From the NCBI RefSeq assembly GCF_002165575.1, contig NZ_MXQF01000010.1, forward strand, positions 1-64,000: 64,000 nt of DNA. Direction: 5' to 3'. The position numbers and the translations under genes are program-made. Position 1 is the stretch's first letter; the number at the start of each line of letters is the position of its first letter. This document shows positions 49,628 to 59,401 of this stretch, piece after piece. Below the pieces are notes generated by a model, which did not search any database, was not told the DNA's origin, and saw only the letters and a program-made list of their open reading frames with translations. This DNA is from Pseudoalteromonas sp. A601. Its GTDB lineage: Bacteria; Pseudomonadota; Gammaproteobacteria; Enterobacterales; Alteromonadaceae.

Positions 49628-49671
49628 AAATACAGCCTTATATTCAAATTACACGCTAAGTATAAAAGCAT

Positions 49672-49705
49672 ATATTAGAAAAGTCTAATATTAGAATTTA
49701 CTAAT
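49672..49705. promoter_or_regulatory. Operator-like repeats between arsR and DUF2892 gene
   Basis: ATATTAGA (49672-49679), 4 bases, TCTAATAT (49684-49691) is a perfect 8-4-8 palindrome. An overlapping second pair, ATTAG (49690-49694) and CTAAT (49701-49705), follows. It lies between the two divergent units, where an ArsR dimer could control both. The assignment is inference. Confidence 0.65.
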
Positions 49706-49757
49706 GTTTATTTATCGAATATATTAAAAGTAACAAACACAATAAATAAGGTTCACT

Positions 49758-49946
49758 ATGAAACTAAATGATGCACTTCGTCTTATTGCAGGAGTAATGA
49801 TTGGTATTTCATTATTACTACAATACTTTCATGATCCACAGTGGATTTGGTTTACTGTATTTATTGCCCTAAACTTAATTCAATCGGCATTTAGCAAATG
49901 GTGCCCTATGATCACTGTATTAAAAAAACTTGGTTTCGAGGAATAA
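49758..49946 (+). CDS. DUF2892 membrane protein
   Basis: 62 residues with two membrane helices: LRLIAGVMIGISLLLQYF and WIWFTVFIALNLIQSAF, then KWCPMITVLKKLGF. This is the DUF2892 module that forms the C-terminal part of E. coli YgaP. Here it is a separate gene and comes before the rhodanese. The KWCP Cys next to the membrane could take sulfur from the rhodanese (inference). One base separates its stop from the next ATG. Confidence 0.88.
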   Translation: MKLNDALRLIAGVMIGISLLLQYFHDPQWIWFTVFIALNLIQSAFSKWCPMITVLKKLGFEE

Positions 49947-49947
49947 T

Positions 49948-50292
49948 ATGCTTACATCAATCCCTGACTTACTAAAAATTATTGCACCAAATCAACGTCG
50001 TATCGACGCCGCACAAGCTAAGCTAGAAATTGCCGAGAATAAAGGCCTACTAATTGATGTACGTGAGCCTGCTGAACATGCTGCAAAATCTGCAACAGGG
50101 GCAATTAATATCCCTAGAGGTTTACTTGAAATGAAGCTCATGGAAATCGAAAAAGATCCAGCTCGGCCAATTTACTTACATTGCGCCAGTAGCGCACGGG
50201 CCACATTAAGTGCAGAAGCCCTGACTCGAGTTGGTTATGAGAATGTCACTGTGATTACTTGTAATGCAGGGGAAGTTTGTCAGGTATTTTGA
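49948..50292 (+). CDS. Rhodanese-like sulfurtransferase
   Basis: 114 residues from MLTSIPDLLKIIAPN (GAGGA 6 bases upstream). A single rhodanese domain: GLLIDVREPAEHAAKSATGAINIPRG, and the active-site loop HCASSARAT with the catalytic Cys in a six-residue CASSAR loop. Another Cys pair lies at the end (CNAGEVCQVF). With the DUF2892 protein it makes a split, order-reversed YgaP, expected to handle sulfane sulfur at the inner membrane. It is divergent from the sulfur-sensor-type ArsR gene. Confidence 0.9.
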   Translation: MLTSIPDLLKIIAPNQRRIDAAQAKLEIAENKGLLIDVREPAEHAAKSATGAINIPRGLLEMKLMEIEKDPARPIYLHCASSARATLSAEALTRVGYENVTVITCNAGEVCQVF

Positions 50293-50300
50293 CTATAAAT

Positions 50301-50327
50301 AAGCTAACCTGAAACTTAGGTTAGCTT
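50301..50327. terminator. Shared hairpin between rhodanese and GGDEF genes
   Basis: AAGCTAACCT (50301-50310) with AGGTTAGCTT (50318-50327), perfect 10-bp stem. It includes the GGDEF stop codon at 50321-50323. T-tails are poor on both sides. Confidence 0.6.
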
Positions 50328-52336
50328 TGAGTGTTTTCACCATAAAATATATAGTCACTTGTCATAGAGTTTTTGGCTTGATACATGGCTTCATCTGCTT
50401 GCTGCAATAACTCATCAACTGTTAAATTGATACCTGAAGAATCCCAAATACTAATCCCAAAGCTCGCAGATAAAGTCAATTTTTGCTTATTGTAGTACAT
50501 AGGTGTCTTTATAACTTGTACCAACTTTTGTAATAACTCAATGCATTCCTGTTTGGAATTCAGGTTATTAATAACAGCAACAAATTCATCCCCACCAATT
50601 CGAGCTAATGTATCTTCTGCTCCGATTGTCTTAGACATACGCTCTGATAAAGTCGTTAGTACAAAATCCCCTGCATCATGCCCAAAAGTATCATTGATTG
50701 GTTTAAATTTATCGAGGTCTATAAAGACACAATAAATAGGCTGCCTCTCTTGCTTAGCCAATTTTAATGCTTGTTCAAAACGTTGTTGTAATACTATTCG
50801 ATTGGGGAGCTTAGTTAATGAATCCGTAAATGCAGCTTCTTCTAAGTAACGTTGGTGTTTAACTTTATCGGTGACATCAGAAAACACAGCCAGATAATTA
50901 CGCGTTTTTCCTCGCTCATCTTTAACCACCATTACTGTGGCGGCTTCAACGAGTAATTCATTATTTTTTTTCTTATTCCAAATCTCTCCTACCCACTCAC
51001 CCGTTGTTTGTATACTATCCCATAACTGGCTAAAAAAAGTTCCATTGTGATTATTAGAAAAAAGTACTTTAGGACTACTTCCGATGAGCTCTTGCTCTGT
51101 ATACCCAGTTATATCAATAGCAGCCTGATTCACTCGAATAATTTTTTTGTTTTCATCTGTAACAAGAACCCCCTCTCTTAATTTTTCAATTATATTATTA
51201 GAAAGGTTGATCTCCCAGTTAGAAAGAATCAAATTACTTGCTTGTACTTTCACTTCTTTTTCTAATGAATTTACCGCAAAACGAATCGCAAAATAAATTA
51301 AAACCTCAATGAATAAAAAGCCAAATATCCCTAATAAAATATTGTACTTTATTGTTTCATTTAAAGATTCGACCTGTTTATCAATGTTACGCCAAAAAAT
51401 AACAGCACCAATAGCTTCTCTCTCGGGATGTTTTTTTCCTATATAATCTTTCAATGGGAAGAAAGCTAACATCAGGTTTTCCCCATCAACCTGAATACGT
51501 TCTATACCTGAGCCAGAAAAATCAATTTTTTTGTCTTCAGATTTTATTATTTTATCAATATCACCTCTGGATGTTGCTTCTAGATAGCAATCGCAATTAA
51601 TTAAAATATTTTTAAATCGTTGCTCTATTGCGTCCTGCCACATGATGCTTTCAATATGCTTCCTCGATAAAAATACTGCAACTCCAATATTTAATTGTTC
51701 ATCGAGTGCTGATACTAAAGAATTAAATGAAGAACCCACTTCGAGAGCGCCGATATACTTTTTTTCAACAGCACTGACTCCAGTGTAAAAAACAGGAACT
51801 ACACCTCTAATACCTGAATACACCCTACCGGTTTCAAAACCAGATACAGCTTTTTTATACGTATTAACATCAACGATAGTATGGCGAACATCATCCATAT
51901 TATCGCCAAATTTTTCTGGTCGATGAACCCTAAGATAACTTTTGGCCCCAGGACCAAATAAAAAGTGTAACTGACGAGCAGCAAACTTATTCTGAACTAC
52001 TTTCCATGCAGGAGAAACTTTTTCATACAATTGCTGGCGCAGTTTGGCAGATTCCTTTAAAGCTTCCTCCCCGCCTTTTTCAGCATAATCTTTTGCTTGA
52101 GAGAAAATGGCTGTCACAGCAGGGTCACTCGCTATAAAAGTAGCCATCGCTTGCATATTTTCTTGCTCTTTAGCCATGAGTAACTCATAACTTGAGCGTA
52201 ATACATTACTGTCTTTTACAAGGGATTCGTGAAGTGTCTGTTGAGCTAAGTCGATATTCATTCTTATATAGATAAAATCAAAACTAGCAATAAGTAGTGT
52301 AATTACTAAGAAAACTTTTTGTTTTAATGTAAACAA
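50321..52336 (-). CDS. Diguanylate cyclase with dCache and PAS sensor domains
   Basis: 671 residues. A first membrane helix (about 7-26), a periplasmic sensor (about 30-320) with the dCache_3-type LHFLFGPGAKSYLRVHRPEKFGDNMDD, and a second helix (about 330-352) precede a PAS domain (about 375-490: VLVTDENKKIIRVNQAAIDITGYTEQE). The GGDEF domain (about 500-660) has an intact ARIGGDEF active site. The inhibitory RxxD I-site is missing (GAED instead), so product inhibition is probably absent. It should make cyclic-di-GMP in response to an extracytoplasmic ligand. Monocistronic. Confidence 0.93.
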   Translation of the reverse strand: MFTLKQKVFLVITLLIASFDFIYIRMNIDLAQQTLHESLVKDSNVLRSSYELLMAKEQENMQAMATFIASDPAVTAIFSQAKDYAEKGGEEALKESAKLRQQLYEKVSPAWKVVQNKFAARQLHFLFGPGAKSYLRVHRPEKFGDNMDDVRHTIVDVNTYKKAVSGFETGRVYSGIRGVVPVFYTGVSAVEKKYIGALEVGSSFNSLVSALDEQLNIGVAVFLSRKHIESIMWQDAIEQRFKNILINCDCYLEATSRGDIDKIIKSEDKKIDFSGSGIERIQVDGENLMLAFFPLKDYIGKKHPEREAIGAVIFWRNIDKQVESLNETIKYNILLGIFGFLFIEVLIYFAIRFAVNSLEKEVKVQASNLILSNWEINLSNNIIEKLREGVLVTDENKKIIRVNQAAIDITGYTEQELIGSSPKVLFSNNHNGTFFSQLWDSIQTTGEWVGEIWNKKKNNELLVEAATVMVVKDERGKTRNYLAVFSDVTDKVKHQRYLEEAAFTDSLTKLPNRIVLQQRFEQALKLAKQERQPIYCVFIDLDKFKPINDTFGHDAGDFVLTTLSERMSKTIGAEDTLARIGGDEFVAVINNLNSKQECIELLQKLVQVIKTPMYYNKQKLTLSASFGISIWDSSGINLTVDELLQQADEAMYQAKNSMTSDYIFYGENTQS

Positions 52337-52504
52337 AATAGCTGAAGCCTTAAGAAGGTATTATTAACTTTTTATTCCTGAATTTTTACCCTAGTTTGTA
52401 CCTAACGTCAAGCTAGCTGCTTTAATACAAATAGCATAGCAACTTAATATAAAAGTCACACTGGTCGGATAAGCTCATAGTTTTACTTTTAACGGTACAG
52501 AGCA

Positions 52505-54286
52505 ATGACGTTTACACGGAGAAGTTTTTTAAAGGCATCGGCAGCGGGTTTTGGCGCTGCCGTTTTATCATTAGGCATCACAGGTTGTACTTTAGATAAC
52601 GATGATGATGAAATTATTGAGGTTAGCTTTGATCACGGTGTAGCCAGTGGCGACCCACTTAGTGATAGCCTAATTTTATGGACTCGTGTAACACCCGTTG
52701 ACGCAGCAACCACCAGCATAAAAGTGCAATGGCAAGCAGCAACCGACAGTAACTTTAATAATATAGTTCATGACGGTGAAACCGAAGTAACAACCGCCAG
52801 CGACTTTACTCTAAAAGTTGACTTACAAGGCTTAGATGCCAATACCACTTACTACTATCGCTTTATTTCAAACGGTAAAGCATCACCTACGGGCTCAGGT
52901 AAAACATTACCAACGGGTAGCGTTGATAAAGTAAAATTTGCAGTCGTGTCGTGCGCTAACTACCCTGCTGGCTTTTTCCATGTGTATGGTGAAATAGCCA
53001 AACAAACTGACCTTGATGCTGTACTTCACCTCGGTGACTATATTTATGAATACGGTAATGGTGGCTATGCCAGTGAAGACGCTGCTTTACTTGGTCGCCT
53101 CCTACCTGAAGACAATAGTGACGAAATTATCAGCCTAGCTGACTATCGTAAACGTTATGCCCATTATCGTACCGATAGTAACCTACAAGCTGCCCATAGC
53201 AATTGCGCGTTTATAACCGTATGGGACGACCATGAGGTTACTAATGATACTTGGCGTGAAGGCGCAGAAAACCATAATAATGGCGAAGGCGAGTTTAGCG
53301 AGCGTAAATTACATGCTCTACAGGCCTACTTTGAGTGGATGCCAATCCGTAATGTAGCTGATAAAGAGCGTATTTACCGTCGTTTTGAATTTGGTGATTT
53401 AGTCTCGCTGTATATGCTGGATACTCGAGTACTCGCTCGCGATGAGCAACTAAGCTACGGGGACTTTGATTTAACTAGTGCGCAGGGGCAAGGTGATTTT
53501 GTCGCTGCTATTAGTTCGCCAACACGTGCACTACTTGGTAATGAACAGCTAACCTGGCTCACCGATGGTATAACAACTTCAAGCTCAAAATGGCAAGTGC
53601 TTGGCCAGCAAGTGCTAATGACCAAGATGCATCTACCGTTTGAAGTACTGCAACTTTTAGTTAGCCTACAAGTAAGCCAAGCTAACGGCGCTGATACTGA
53701 AACTCTGTTAGCTCAAGCATCGGCATTATTTACAGAGCTAGCACAAATTAAGGGCCGCATTCTAGCCGGTGATCCAACAGTCACTGATGCTGAGCGTGCC
53801 CGCGTTGATACCACAGCTCCTTACAATTTAGATGCATGGGACGGCTATGCCTACGAACGTGAAGTTCTGCTTGGTACTGCTATAGCGGCACAAAAGAATT
53901 TAGTTGTGTTAGCCGGCGACACTCATAATGCGTGGGCAGGCCAATTAACCACTGATGCCAGCAACCCAATTGCTGCATCACAAAATGCCGGTGTTGAATT
54001 TGCCACCTCATCGGTGTCTTCGCCAGGTCTTGAAGAGTACTTAGCGCTGAACACCCAAGGGCAAGAAGCAACCGCGAAAATGGAGCAAGTGATCCCATTA
54101 CTAGTTAATGACTTGATGTATAACAACCTGGTAGATCGTGGTTACTTAACCGTTACCTTTACACCAGAGCAAGCCGAAGCCAAATGGAACTACGTAAGCA
54201 GCATAAAAACCGCGTCTTACGCTATGCAAACTGAGCGCAGTAAAGAACTACACATGATTGCTGGTCAGCCAGTAATTCAAGGGTAA
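52505..54286 (+). CDS. PhoD-like alkaline phosphatase/phosphodiesterase
   Basis: 593 residues. A twin-arginine signal (TRRSFLKASAAGFGAAVLSL) ends in a lipobox-like GITGC, so it is probably a Tat-exported lipoprotein. The PhoD N-terminal beta domain (FDHGVASGDPLSDSLILWTRV) precedes the metallophosphatase: SCANYPAGFFHVY, LHLGDYIYEYG, WDDHEVTND and VLAGDTHNAWAGQL carry the Fe/Ca ligands. It releases phosphate from diesters and monoesters; Pho control is likely but no Pho box was found by eye. Confidence 0.93.
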   Translation: MTFTRRSFLKASAAGFGAAVLSLGITGCTLDNDDDEIIEVSFDHGVASGDPLSDSLILWTRVTPVDAATTSIKVQWQAATDSNFNNIVHDGETEVTTASDFTLKVDLQGLDANTTYYYRFISNGKASPTGSGKTLPTGSVDKVKFAVVSCANYPAGFFHVYGEIAKQTDLDAVLHLGDYIYEYGNGGYASEDAALLGRLLPEDNSDEIISLADYRKRYAHYRTDSNLQAAHSNCAFITVWDDHEVTNDTWREGAENHNNGEGEFSERKLHALQAYFEWMPIRNVADKERIYRRFEFGDLVSLYMLDTRVLARDEQLSYGDFDLTSAQGQGDFVAAISSPTRALLGNEQLTWLTDGITTSSSKWQVLGQQVLMTKMHLPFEVLQLLVSLQVSQANGADTETLLAQASALFTELAQIKGRILAGDPTVTDAERARVDTTAPYNLDAWDGYAYEREVLLGTAIAAQKNLVVLAGDTHNAWAGQLTTDASNPIAASQNAGVEFATSSVSSPGLEEYLALNTQGQEATAKMEQVIPLLVNDLMYNNLVDRGYLTVTFTPEQAEAKWNYVSSIKTASYAMQTERSKELHMIAGQPVIQG

Positions 54287-54410
54287 AGGCTCAAGTAAGT
54301 ACCTAGGGGCTAGGGAAAAGGTTCTAGGTGAAAGCTCAAAACAGCCCGGCGACCACACGATCACTGGGTTGATTTGATTAAAAATGCTTTATACATGAGA
54401 GATGTGCTTG
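54287..54410. other. Intergenic with short CTAGG repeats
   Basis: Contains CCTAGGGGCTAGGG and GGTTCTAGG (54302-54329), short degenerate direct repeats of CTAGG type. No clear terminator or gene. Confidence 0.4.
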
Positions 54411-54953
54411 TTATTTCTTCTCATCCAGTAGCGTAACCATCATTTGCTCGATGTTTTTTACGCTGTAAGTAAGTGCGCGAAGTAATTCGACTTGGCTTTG
54501 TGGCTCATCCGTTTTAACTGTGCTTGGCTTTGTTTCGGCTAGATTGTCTTTTTGCGTTAATATAGCCTCGCGAAATTCACTGGCATTTTCAACTCCCAGT
54601 AACGACACTAATGCACCGTGCCCCGACTGACCAGCAGTTTCAAAACTTAATCGATATAAACCAAATAAACGCATCAATGGCCCTTGGCTTAATCCTACAT
54701 CGGTTATTTTTTCAAGCGGGATGGACTTTTCTTCTTTGAAAAATACACCACGCTTTACCACCAGCTTACGCTCCAGTAGCACTGCTGACATTGCTTTGAG
54801 CATACGCCCTGAAACGATCCAAATTATTAAGGCTACAATTGGAATTAATGGGATACCAACCAAACACACTAAGCAGGTAATGACTCCTAACGTGATCCAG
54901 TAAGATTTCACTTTAGGATTAAAACTTGCGGTTTTCAGGGCTAATTCAGACAT
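54411..54953 (-). CDS. Bacterial PH-domain (bPH2/YdbS-like) membrane protein
   Basis: 180 residues. Two close membrane helices (about 18-50: WITLGVITCLVCLVGIPLIPIVALIIWI) precede a bPH2 domain: VLLERKLVVKRGVFFKEEKSIPLEKITDVGLSQGPLMRLFGLYRLSFETAG. A helical tail (residues about 150-180) may oligomerise. Proteins of this type are found in inner membranes with unknown function. Monocistronic, convergent with phoD. Confidence 0.88.
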   Translation of the reverse strand: MSELALKTASFNPKVKSYWITLGVITCLVCLVGIPLIPIVALIIWIVSGRMLKAMSAVLLERKLVVKRGVFFKEEKSIPLEKITDVGLSQGPLMRLFGLYRLSFETAGQSGHGALVSLLGVENASEFREAILTQKDNLAETKPSTVKTDEPQSQVELLRALTYSVKNIEQMMVTLLDEKK

Positions 54954-55021
54954 TCATAACCTCCTTGATATTTATTCTATTAACCTAGGTAATATTGCGA
55001 CTGAATGCAACTATAAAAAAC

Positions 55022-55046
55022 GCCGAGCACACTAAGACTGCTCGGC
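55022..55046 (-). terminator. Terminator of the pullulanase gene
   Basis: GCCGAGCA (55022-55029) with TGCTCGGC (55039-55046). On the minus strand GTTTTTT follows. It lies 25 bases past the pullulanase stop. Confidence 0.88.
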
Positions 55047-55070
55047 TTTTCAGTATATTATTAAGAGTGG

Positions 55071-58000
55071 TTAGTTTTTACTAACAATCAGCTTAACGTT
55101 ATTACGGTCAGGTCCAATCACACTAAAGGTGTAATTCCCTTGCTCTGAAATAGATAGCTTAATGTTTGCCCCTACCGCTTCCAGTGAGCTTTGTTCACCC
55201 ACTATTACCGTAGGTGACTCACCCACACCACCATAATCAACAGTGCTCCAATCTTCCGAGGCTATTTTAAATTCATAATCGCCTACAGCTAAGTCGAGTG
55301 TTGTGCTATACATCGCATTGCCTTGGTACATAAGCGGGTTATCTGTACCCCAGCCATTTAAGCTACCTCGTAAAAACACCTGTATATCAGAAAACATTTT
55401 CGCATCGAATATACTCAAGGTTGGCTCGTTTAAATCGCTCGCATCAAAAACAAATTGGTAATCACCATCACTGGCAATATCCATCATCATGTTTTCACCT
55501 TTAACCGCTAACAATTTCGCTTTGGCGACTGTTACAAGAGTATCTGACTCACCTGAACCAAAATCCACTGACTCCCAATCCTCAGATGCAATTTTAAACT
55601 CATAACTACCTGCGCTGAGTGTTTTAGTAAAAGTATAAATACCTTTACCTTGATACATTAGCTCATCACTGGTTCCCCATTCATTTAAACTACCTCGTAC
55701 GTAAACAGGCATGCCAACAAACGGTTCTTCGTTATACACTTTGAGTGTCGGGTTTTCTTTATCACTAGCATCAAACGAGAACACATAGGTTGCATCATTG
55801 GCCGCTGTAAAGGTCATATTTGAACCACTGCGTATTAATGATTCATTTTGGTTTTCAATAACGTCTTTATCTTCATCTGACAAAGCCCCAAAATCAACAG
55901 TAGACCAGTCTTCAGATGCTATCTTAAACTCATAATCACCCGCAGTAAGTGTAATAGCAACACGGTACTCGCCGCTGCCCACATACTCAAAGTTATCTGC
56001 TGTCCCCCAGTCATTAAGGGTGCCACGAACATAAACGGCAGTACTACCAAAAGGAACAACATCCGGTGCGCCAACGGTTGCATTAGCACTTAACCCTACA
56101 CCTTGTGTATCTCCCTGAGGCTTCACAAATACCGCGATGGTATAAGCTGGAACGCTAAAGGTTCCGTCCATTTCACTAGCGGTAAAACTAGCCTCTGACA
56201 TTGCACTATCAACACTATTTTTAAGTGTTGGGTGTATTTCAAACCCTGCTGCCGTAGGTACGGTATGTAAAAGCGTTTGCTCTGTTGCATTAATGACGAC
56301 TACGAGTGCATCAAACTGGGAGTCTATGTCCTCAAAGCCCTGGCCATCATCGATACTCATTACTATCAGGCCATGTTGCTGGTTTTTACCTACATTATGA
56401 AAGCCCACACGGTCAATCACATCTTGTTCGGTGGTTAATCTAAATAAAGGGCTTGCACTACGAATAGCTAAGAACTCTTGGAACACATCGCCTGCATAAG
56501 CAATATCTTGTGGCATTGCTTGTGCATCAGCGTTAGCAGAAATAGGCATTATTTCAGACCACTTCTCTTCGTTCTTTTCTGCATTAGGTAAACCAATATT
56601 CCAATTGTTATTTTCTTTCGTTAAATCTACCGCATTGAACCAATCACCCGCATTGTAGCTATCGCGGTCCATTGATTTTGAGCGAAGTAAATCAGCACCC
56701 AATTGCATAAACGGGATACCTTGACTCACCAACGGAATCGATAATGCCATATTATGGGCACGTACACGCTGCTCTATACTCATGCTTGATGCGTGCTTAT
56801 ATTGCAGCTGATCCCAAAGTGTTTCGTTGTCATGCTTTGATACGTAGTTAATGCTATCTGCTGGGTCTAACGCATAAGCAGTAGGCTGGGTGTTCCAGCT
56901 AAAGCTATTACCTTTTGCTGAGTTACCCTTAAAGTCTTTTAATATGTAGTTTTGTAAGTTACCCGCCAGCGATAAACGTAAGGTATCTTGGTCAGCTAAA
57001 TTACCATCGGTCGGATTATTACTAAACAATGCCCCACCGCGCACAGCTTCACGAATACGATCATTGAATGTGCCAACCTCTGAGCCTGCCATATCAGCTT
57101 GCTTAGCTTGAGTGAATAAACGATTGTTGGCTACTTCACCAAAATCCCAACCTTCACCGTAAAAGTAGTTATCTGGGTCAACTGCTTGCACAGCTTCGCG
57201 CGCTGCTAAAATTGATGATTTAGGCATGTGGCCCATCACATCAAAACGGAAACTGTCATAACCAAAGTCGCGAGCAAGAATAACCATTGAATCTGTAACA
57301 AACTTGTCCATCATTACATGTTCTGTAGCGGTGTTTTCACAACATGTTGAGCGCTCTATCGTACCTGATACTTCATTGTATCTGTGGTAATAACCAGGAA
57401 CCAATTTATCAAAAACAGATTTTTCCCAAATGCCTGATGACGTTGTGTGGTTGTATACCACATCAAGAACCACACGAAGACCGACTTCTTGCAGTGACTG
57501 CACCATGGCGCGCGTCTCTTTTACACGAGCAATGCCATCGCTGCTAGATGCATACGAGCCCTCTGGAGCTATAAAGTGGTGTGGGTCATAACCCCAGTTA
57601 AAACCGTCTAAATCACGCATCGCGCTGGCAAGTGCTTGTGCATCATCAGAGCCCGGCAGATAACTTTGCATAATGTCGGCTATCGTGCTGCTTTTATCTT
57701 CGATTTTACAGGCATCGGCTTCATCGTTTATACGATCACATAATTTACCTAAGGTATCGGTGATTTCAACACGTTGCTCTGTATCTTCTTCAATAGTGCC
57801 GATGTCAGTAACAGGTAATAAGTGAAAATGCGTTAAACCTTTATCAGCTAATTGTTTAAGGTGCTGCATTGGCACGCTTTCAAGTTCCGTAAACGCGAGG
57901 TACTTACCACGATTAGTTTCACTTACTGACGTATCACGCACACTAAAATCACGCACATGACCTTCGTAAATTATTGCATCTTCTGGGTTAGTCACCGTTG

Positions 58001-59381
58001 GTACAATGCGATCATCCCAGCCCTCTGGTTTGGTGTCATCATCATTTAAATCTATCAACTGCGAATACAGGCCATTGCTTGATACGTTTAATGAGTAAGG
58101 GTCTGTACTCCATAGGCTTTCGATTGCTTTAGTAGTTGGGTGATAAACATCAAACGCAAAGCGATAATAATGACGGTCGTATTGGCTGTCTAAGCTGGCT
58201 GACCAAATACCAGTATTGTTGTCTAACGTCATGGCGGTGCTATGCACTTGTGCTTTATCAGCGTCAAATACATTAATCATCATGTTACTAGCAGTTGGTG
58301 CCCATACTGAAACATCAATTGCATTGTTGTTATAATGCACACCCAACATTGCCTCGTTCGCATCGTTCTCACCTTGGGTGTAAAGTGCATCGAGTACTTT
58401 AGCGGATTGTACAAAGCTTGCTTCAAGTAACTTGCCGTCCGCATCGTAGCCTGCAACAGCAAGCTGTTGCTTTATAAGTTGCTTTGCAGTGTCAGCATCC
58501 CAATTACCTTGATATGCAGTCCAATCCGTTAAGTGTGGTACTTTTGCAGCTTGTTCATCGCTTAGCTGTGTTGCTGTTAGCTCAATGGTTTCACCATTTA
58601 AACCTGTATCTAAATCAACCCCTAGCTCAGCGGTTGCAGATGAGTGTAACTTGATAATTTGCGTAAGCTCATTACTTGGCTTATACAATACCGTATTTAA
58701 ATCAATCCAGTGTGCTGATGCACCGTCAATTGCAACGGGGCGTTCGCCAAGGCTTGCAACTGGGAACTCAAATACAGACGGCTCTCCATCAAAGGTAAAG
58801 TTCATACGCACAAAACGCTCGTCGTCTTGCATCAGTGGCATAGTTAAATCCACATCACCATGGGCTTTGCCGGTGCCTTCTGTGCCAATATGTATTATAA
58901 AATTGGCACATTCGGTATAACCTTCTTTGAGTGCTACAACCCAATAAGCACCATAATTTGGATCAACACCGTCGTATTCGTGACCATTGCCCCAATCTGT
59001 GGCATCAAACGGCGGCGCGTAAGCATCGCAACCGTCAGTATTCCATGAGTGTAAACGGTAGCCTTCATACCCTTCATTTTCATCACGTTTATAAAATAAA
59101 ACAGCTTCGTTCTCTCCAGCAAAAACAACAGGATCAGGTAAATCCGGGTTGTAGCCATTGATACAGCTTTCATTGTTCGCATCTGGAAATAACGGTGCGT
59201 CGCAAGAGATAGGCTCGGGATCAACGCATTGCGTCCCTTCAGTGTTAGGTACTTGTGGTACATCACAAGTTAAAAGAGTTTGCCCTGCTTTTACATCGCT
59301 ACTACCTGAACCACCACAGCCAAAAAGTAACGTTAAACTCACAGCGAATAGCAAATGAGTCATTTTAGTTATTGTATTCAT
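55071..59381 (-). CDS. Secreted lipoprotein pullulanase (GH13)
   Basis: 1436 residues from MNTITKMTHLLFAVSLTLLFGC (GGAG 8 bases upstream; an earlier Met overlaps the receptor stop). The lipobox LLFGC is followed by a Cys-rich linker, a PUD-like carbohydrate module, a CBM48-type module (DVSVWAPTASNMMINVFD), then GH13 with all four regions: VVLDVVYNHT, GYDSFRFDVMGH, YFYGEGWD (acid Glu) and VSKHDNETLW. It debranches alpha-1,6 links of pullulan, starch or glycogen. The last 330 residues are three repeats (VYVRGTLNDWGT...DYEFKIASEDWSTVDFG), probably starch-binding. Operon partner of the TonB receptor. Confidence 0.94.
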   Translation of the reverse strand: MNTITKMTHLLFAVSLTLLFGCGGSGSSDVKAGQTLLTCDVPQVPNTEGTQCVDPEPISCDAPLFPDANNESCINGYNPDLPDPVVFAGENEAVLFYKRDENEGYEGYRLHSWNTDGCDAYAPPFDATDWGNGHEYDGVDPNYGAYWVVALKEGYTECANFIIHIGTEGTGKAHGDVDLTMPLMQDDERFVRMNFTFDGEPSVFEFPVASLGERPVAIDGASAHWIDLNTVLYKPSNELTQIIKLHSSATAELGVDLDTGLNGETIELTATQLSDEQAAKVPHLTDWTAYQGNWDADTAKQLIKQQLAVAGYDADGKLLEASFVQSAKVLDALYTQGENDANEAMLGVHYNNNAIDVSVWAPTASNMMINVFDADKAQVHSTAMTLDNNTGIWSASLDSQYDRHYYRFAFDVYHPTTKAIESLWSTDPYSLNVSSNGLYSQLIDLNDDDTKPEGWDDRIVPTVTNPEDAIIYEGHVRDFSVRDTSVSETNRGKYLAFTELESVPMQHLKQLADKGLTHFHLLPVTDIGTIEEDTEQRVEITDTLGKLCDRINDEADACKIEDKSSTIADIMQSYLPGSDDAQALASAMRDLDGFNWGYDPHHFIAPEGSYASSSDGIARVKETRAMVQSLQEVGLRVVLDVVYNHTTSSGIWEKSVFDKLVPGYYHRYNEVSGTIERSTCCENTATEHVMMDKFVTDSMVILARDFGYDSFRFDVMGHMPKSSILAAREAVQAVDPDNYFYGEGWDFGEVANNRLFTQAKQADMAGSEVGTFNDRIREAVRGGALFSNNPTDGNLADQDTLRLSLAGNLQNYILKDFKGNSAKGNSFSWNTQPTAYALDPADSINYVSKHDNETLWDQLQYKHASSMSIEQRVRAHNMALSIPLVSQGIPFMQLGADLLRSKSMDRDSYNAGDWFNAVDLTKENNNWNIGLPNAEKNEEKWSEIMPISANADAQAMPQDIAYAGDVFQEFLAIRSASPLFRLTTEQDVIDRVGFHNVGKNQQHGLIVMSIDDGQGFEDIDSQFDALVVVINATEQTLLHTVPTAAGFEIHPTLKNSVDSAMSEASFTASEMDGTFSVPAYTIAVFVKPQGDTQGVGLSANATVGAPDVVPFGSTAVYVRGTLNDWGTADNFEYVGSGEYRVAITLTAGDYEFKIASEDWSTVDFGALSDEDKDVIENQNESLIRSGSNMTFTAANDATYVFSFDASDKENPTLKVYNEEPFVGMPVYVRGSLNEWGTSDELMYQGKGIYTFTKTLSAGSYEFKIASEDWESVDFGSGESDTLVTVAKAKLLAVKGENMMMDIASDGDYQFVFDASDLNEPTLSIFDAKMFSDIQVFLRGSLNGWGTDNPLMYQGNAMYSTTLDLAVGDYEFKIASEDWSTVDYGGVGESPTVIVGEQSSLEAVGANIKLSISEQGNYTFSVIGPDRNNVKLIVSKN

Positions 59382-59401
59382 TATATATGCTCCAATTTGC
59401 A

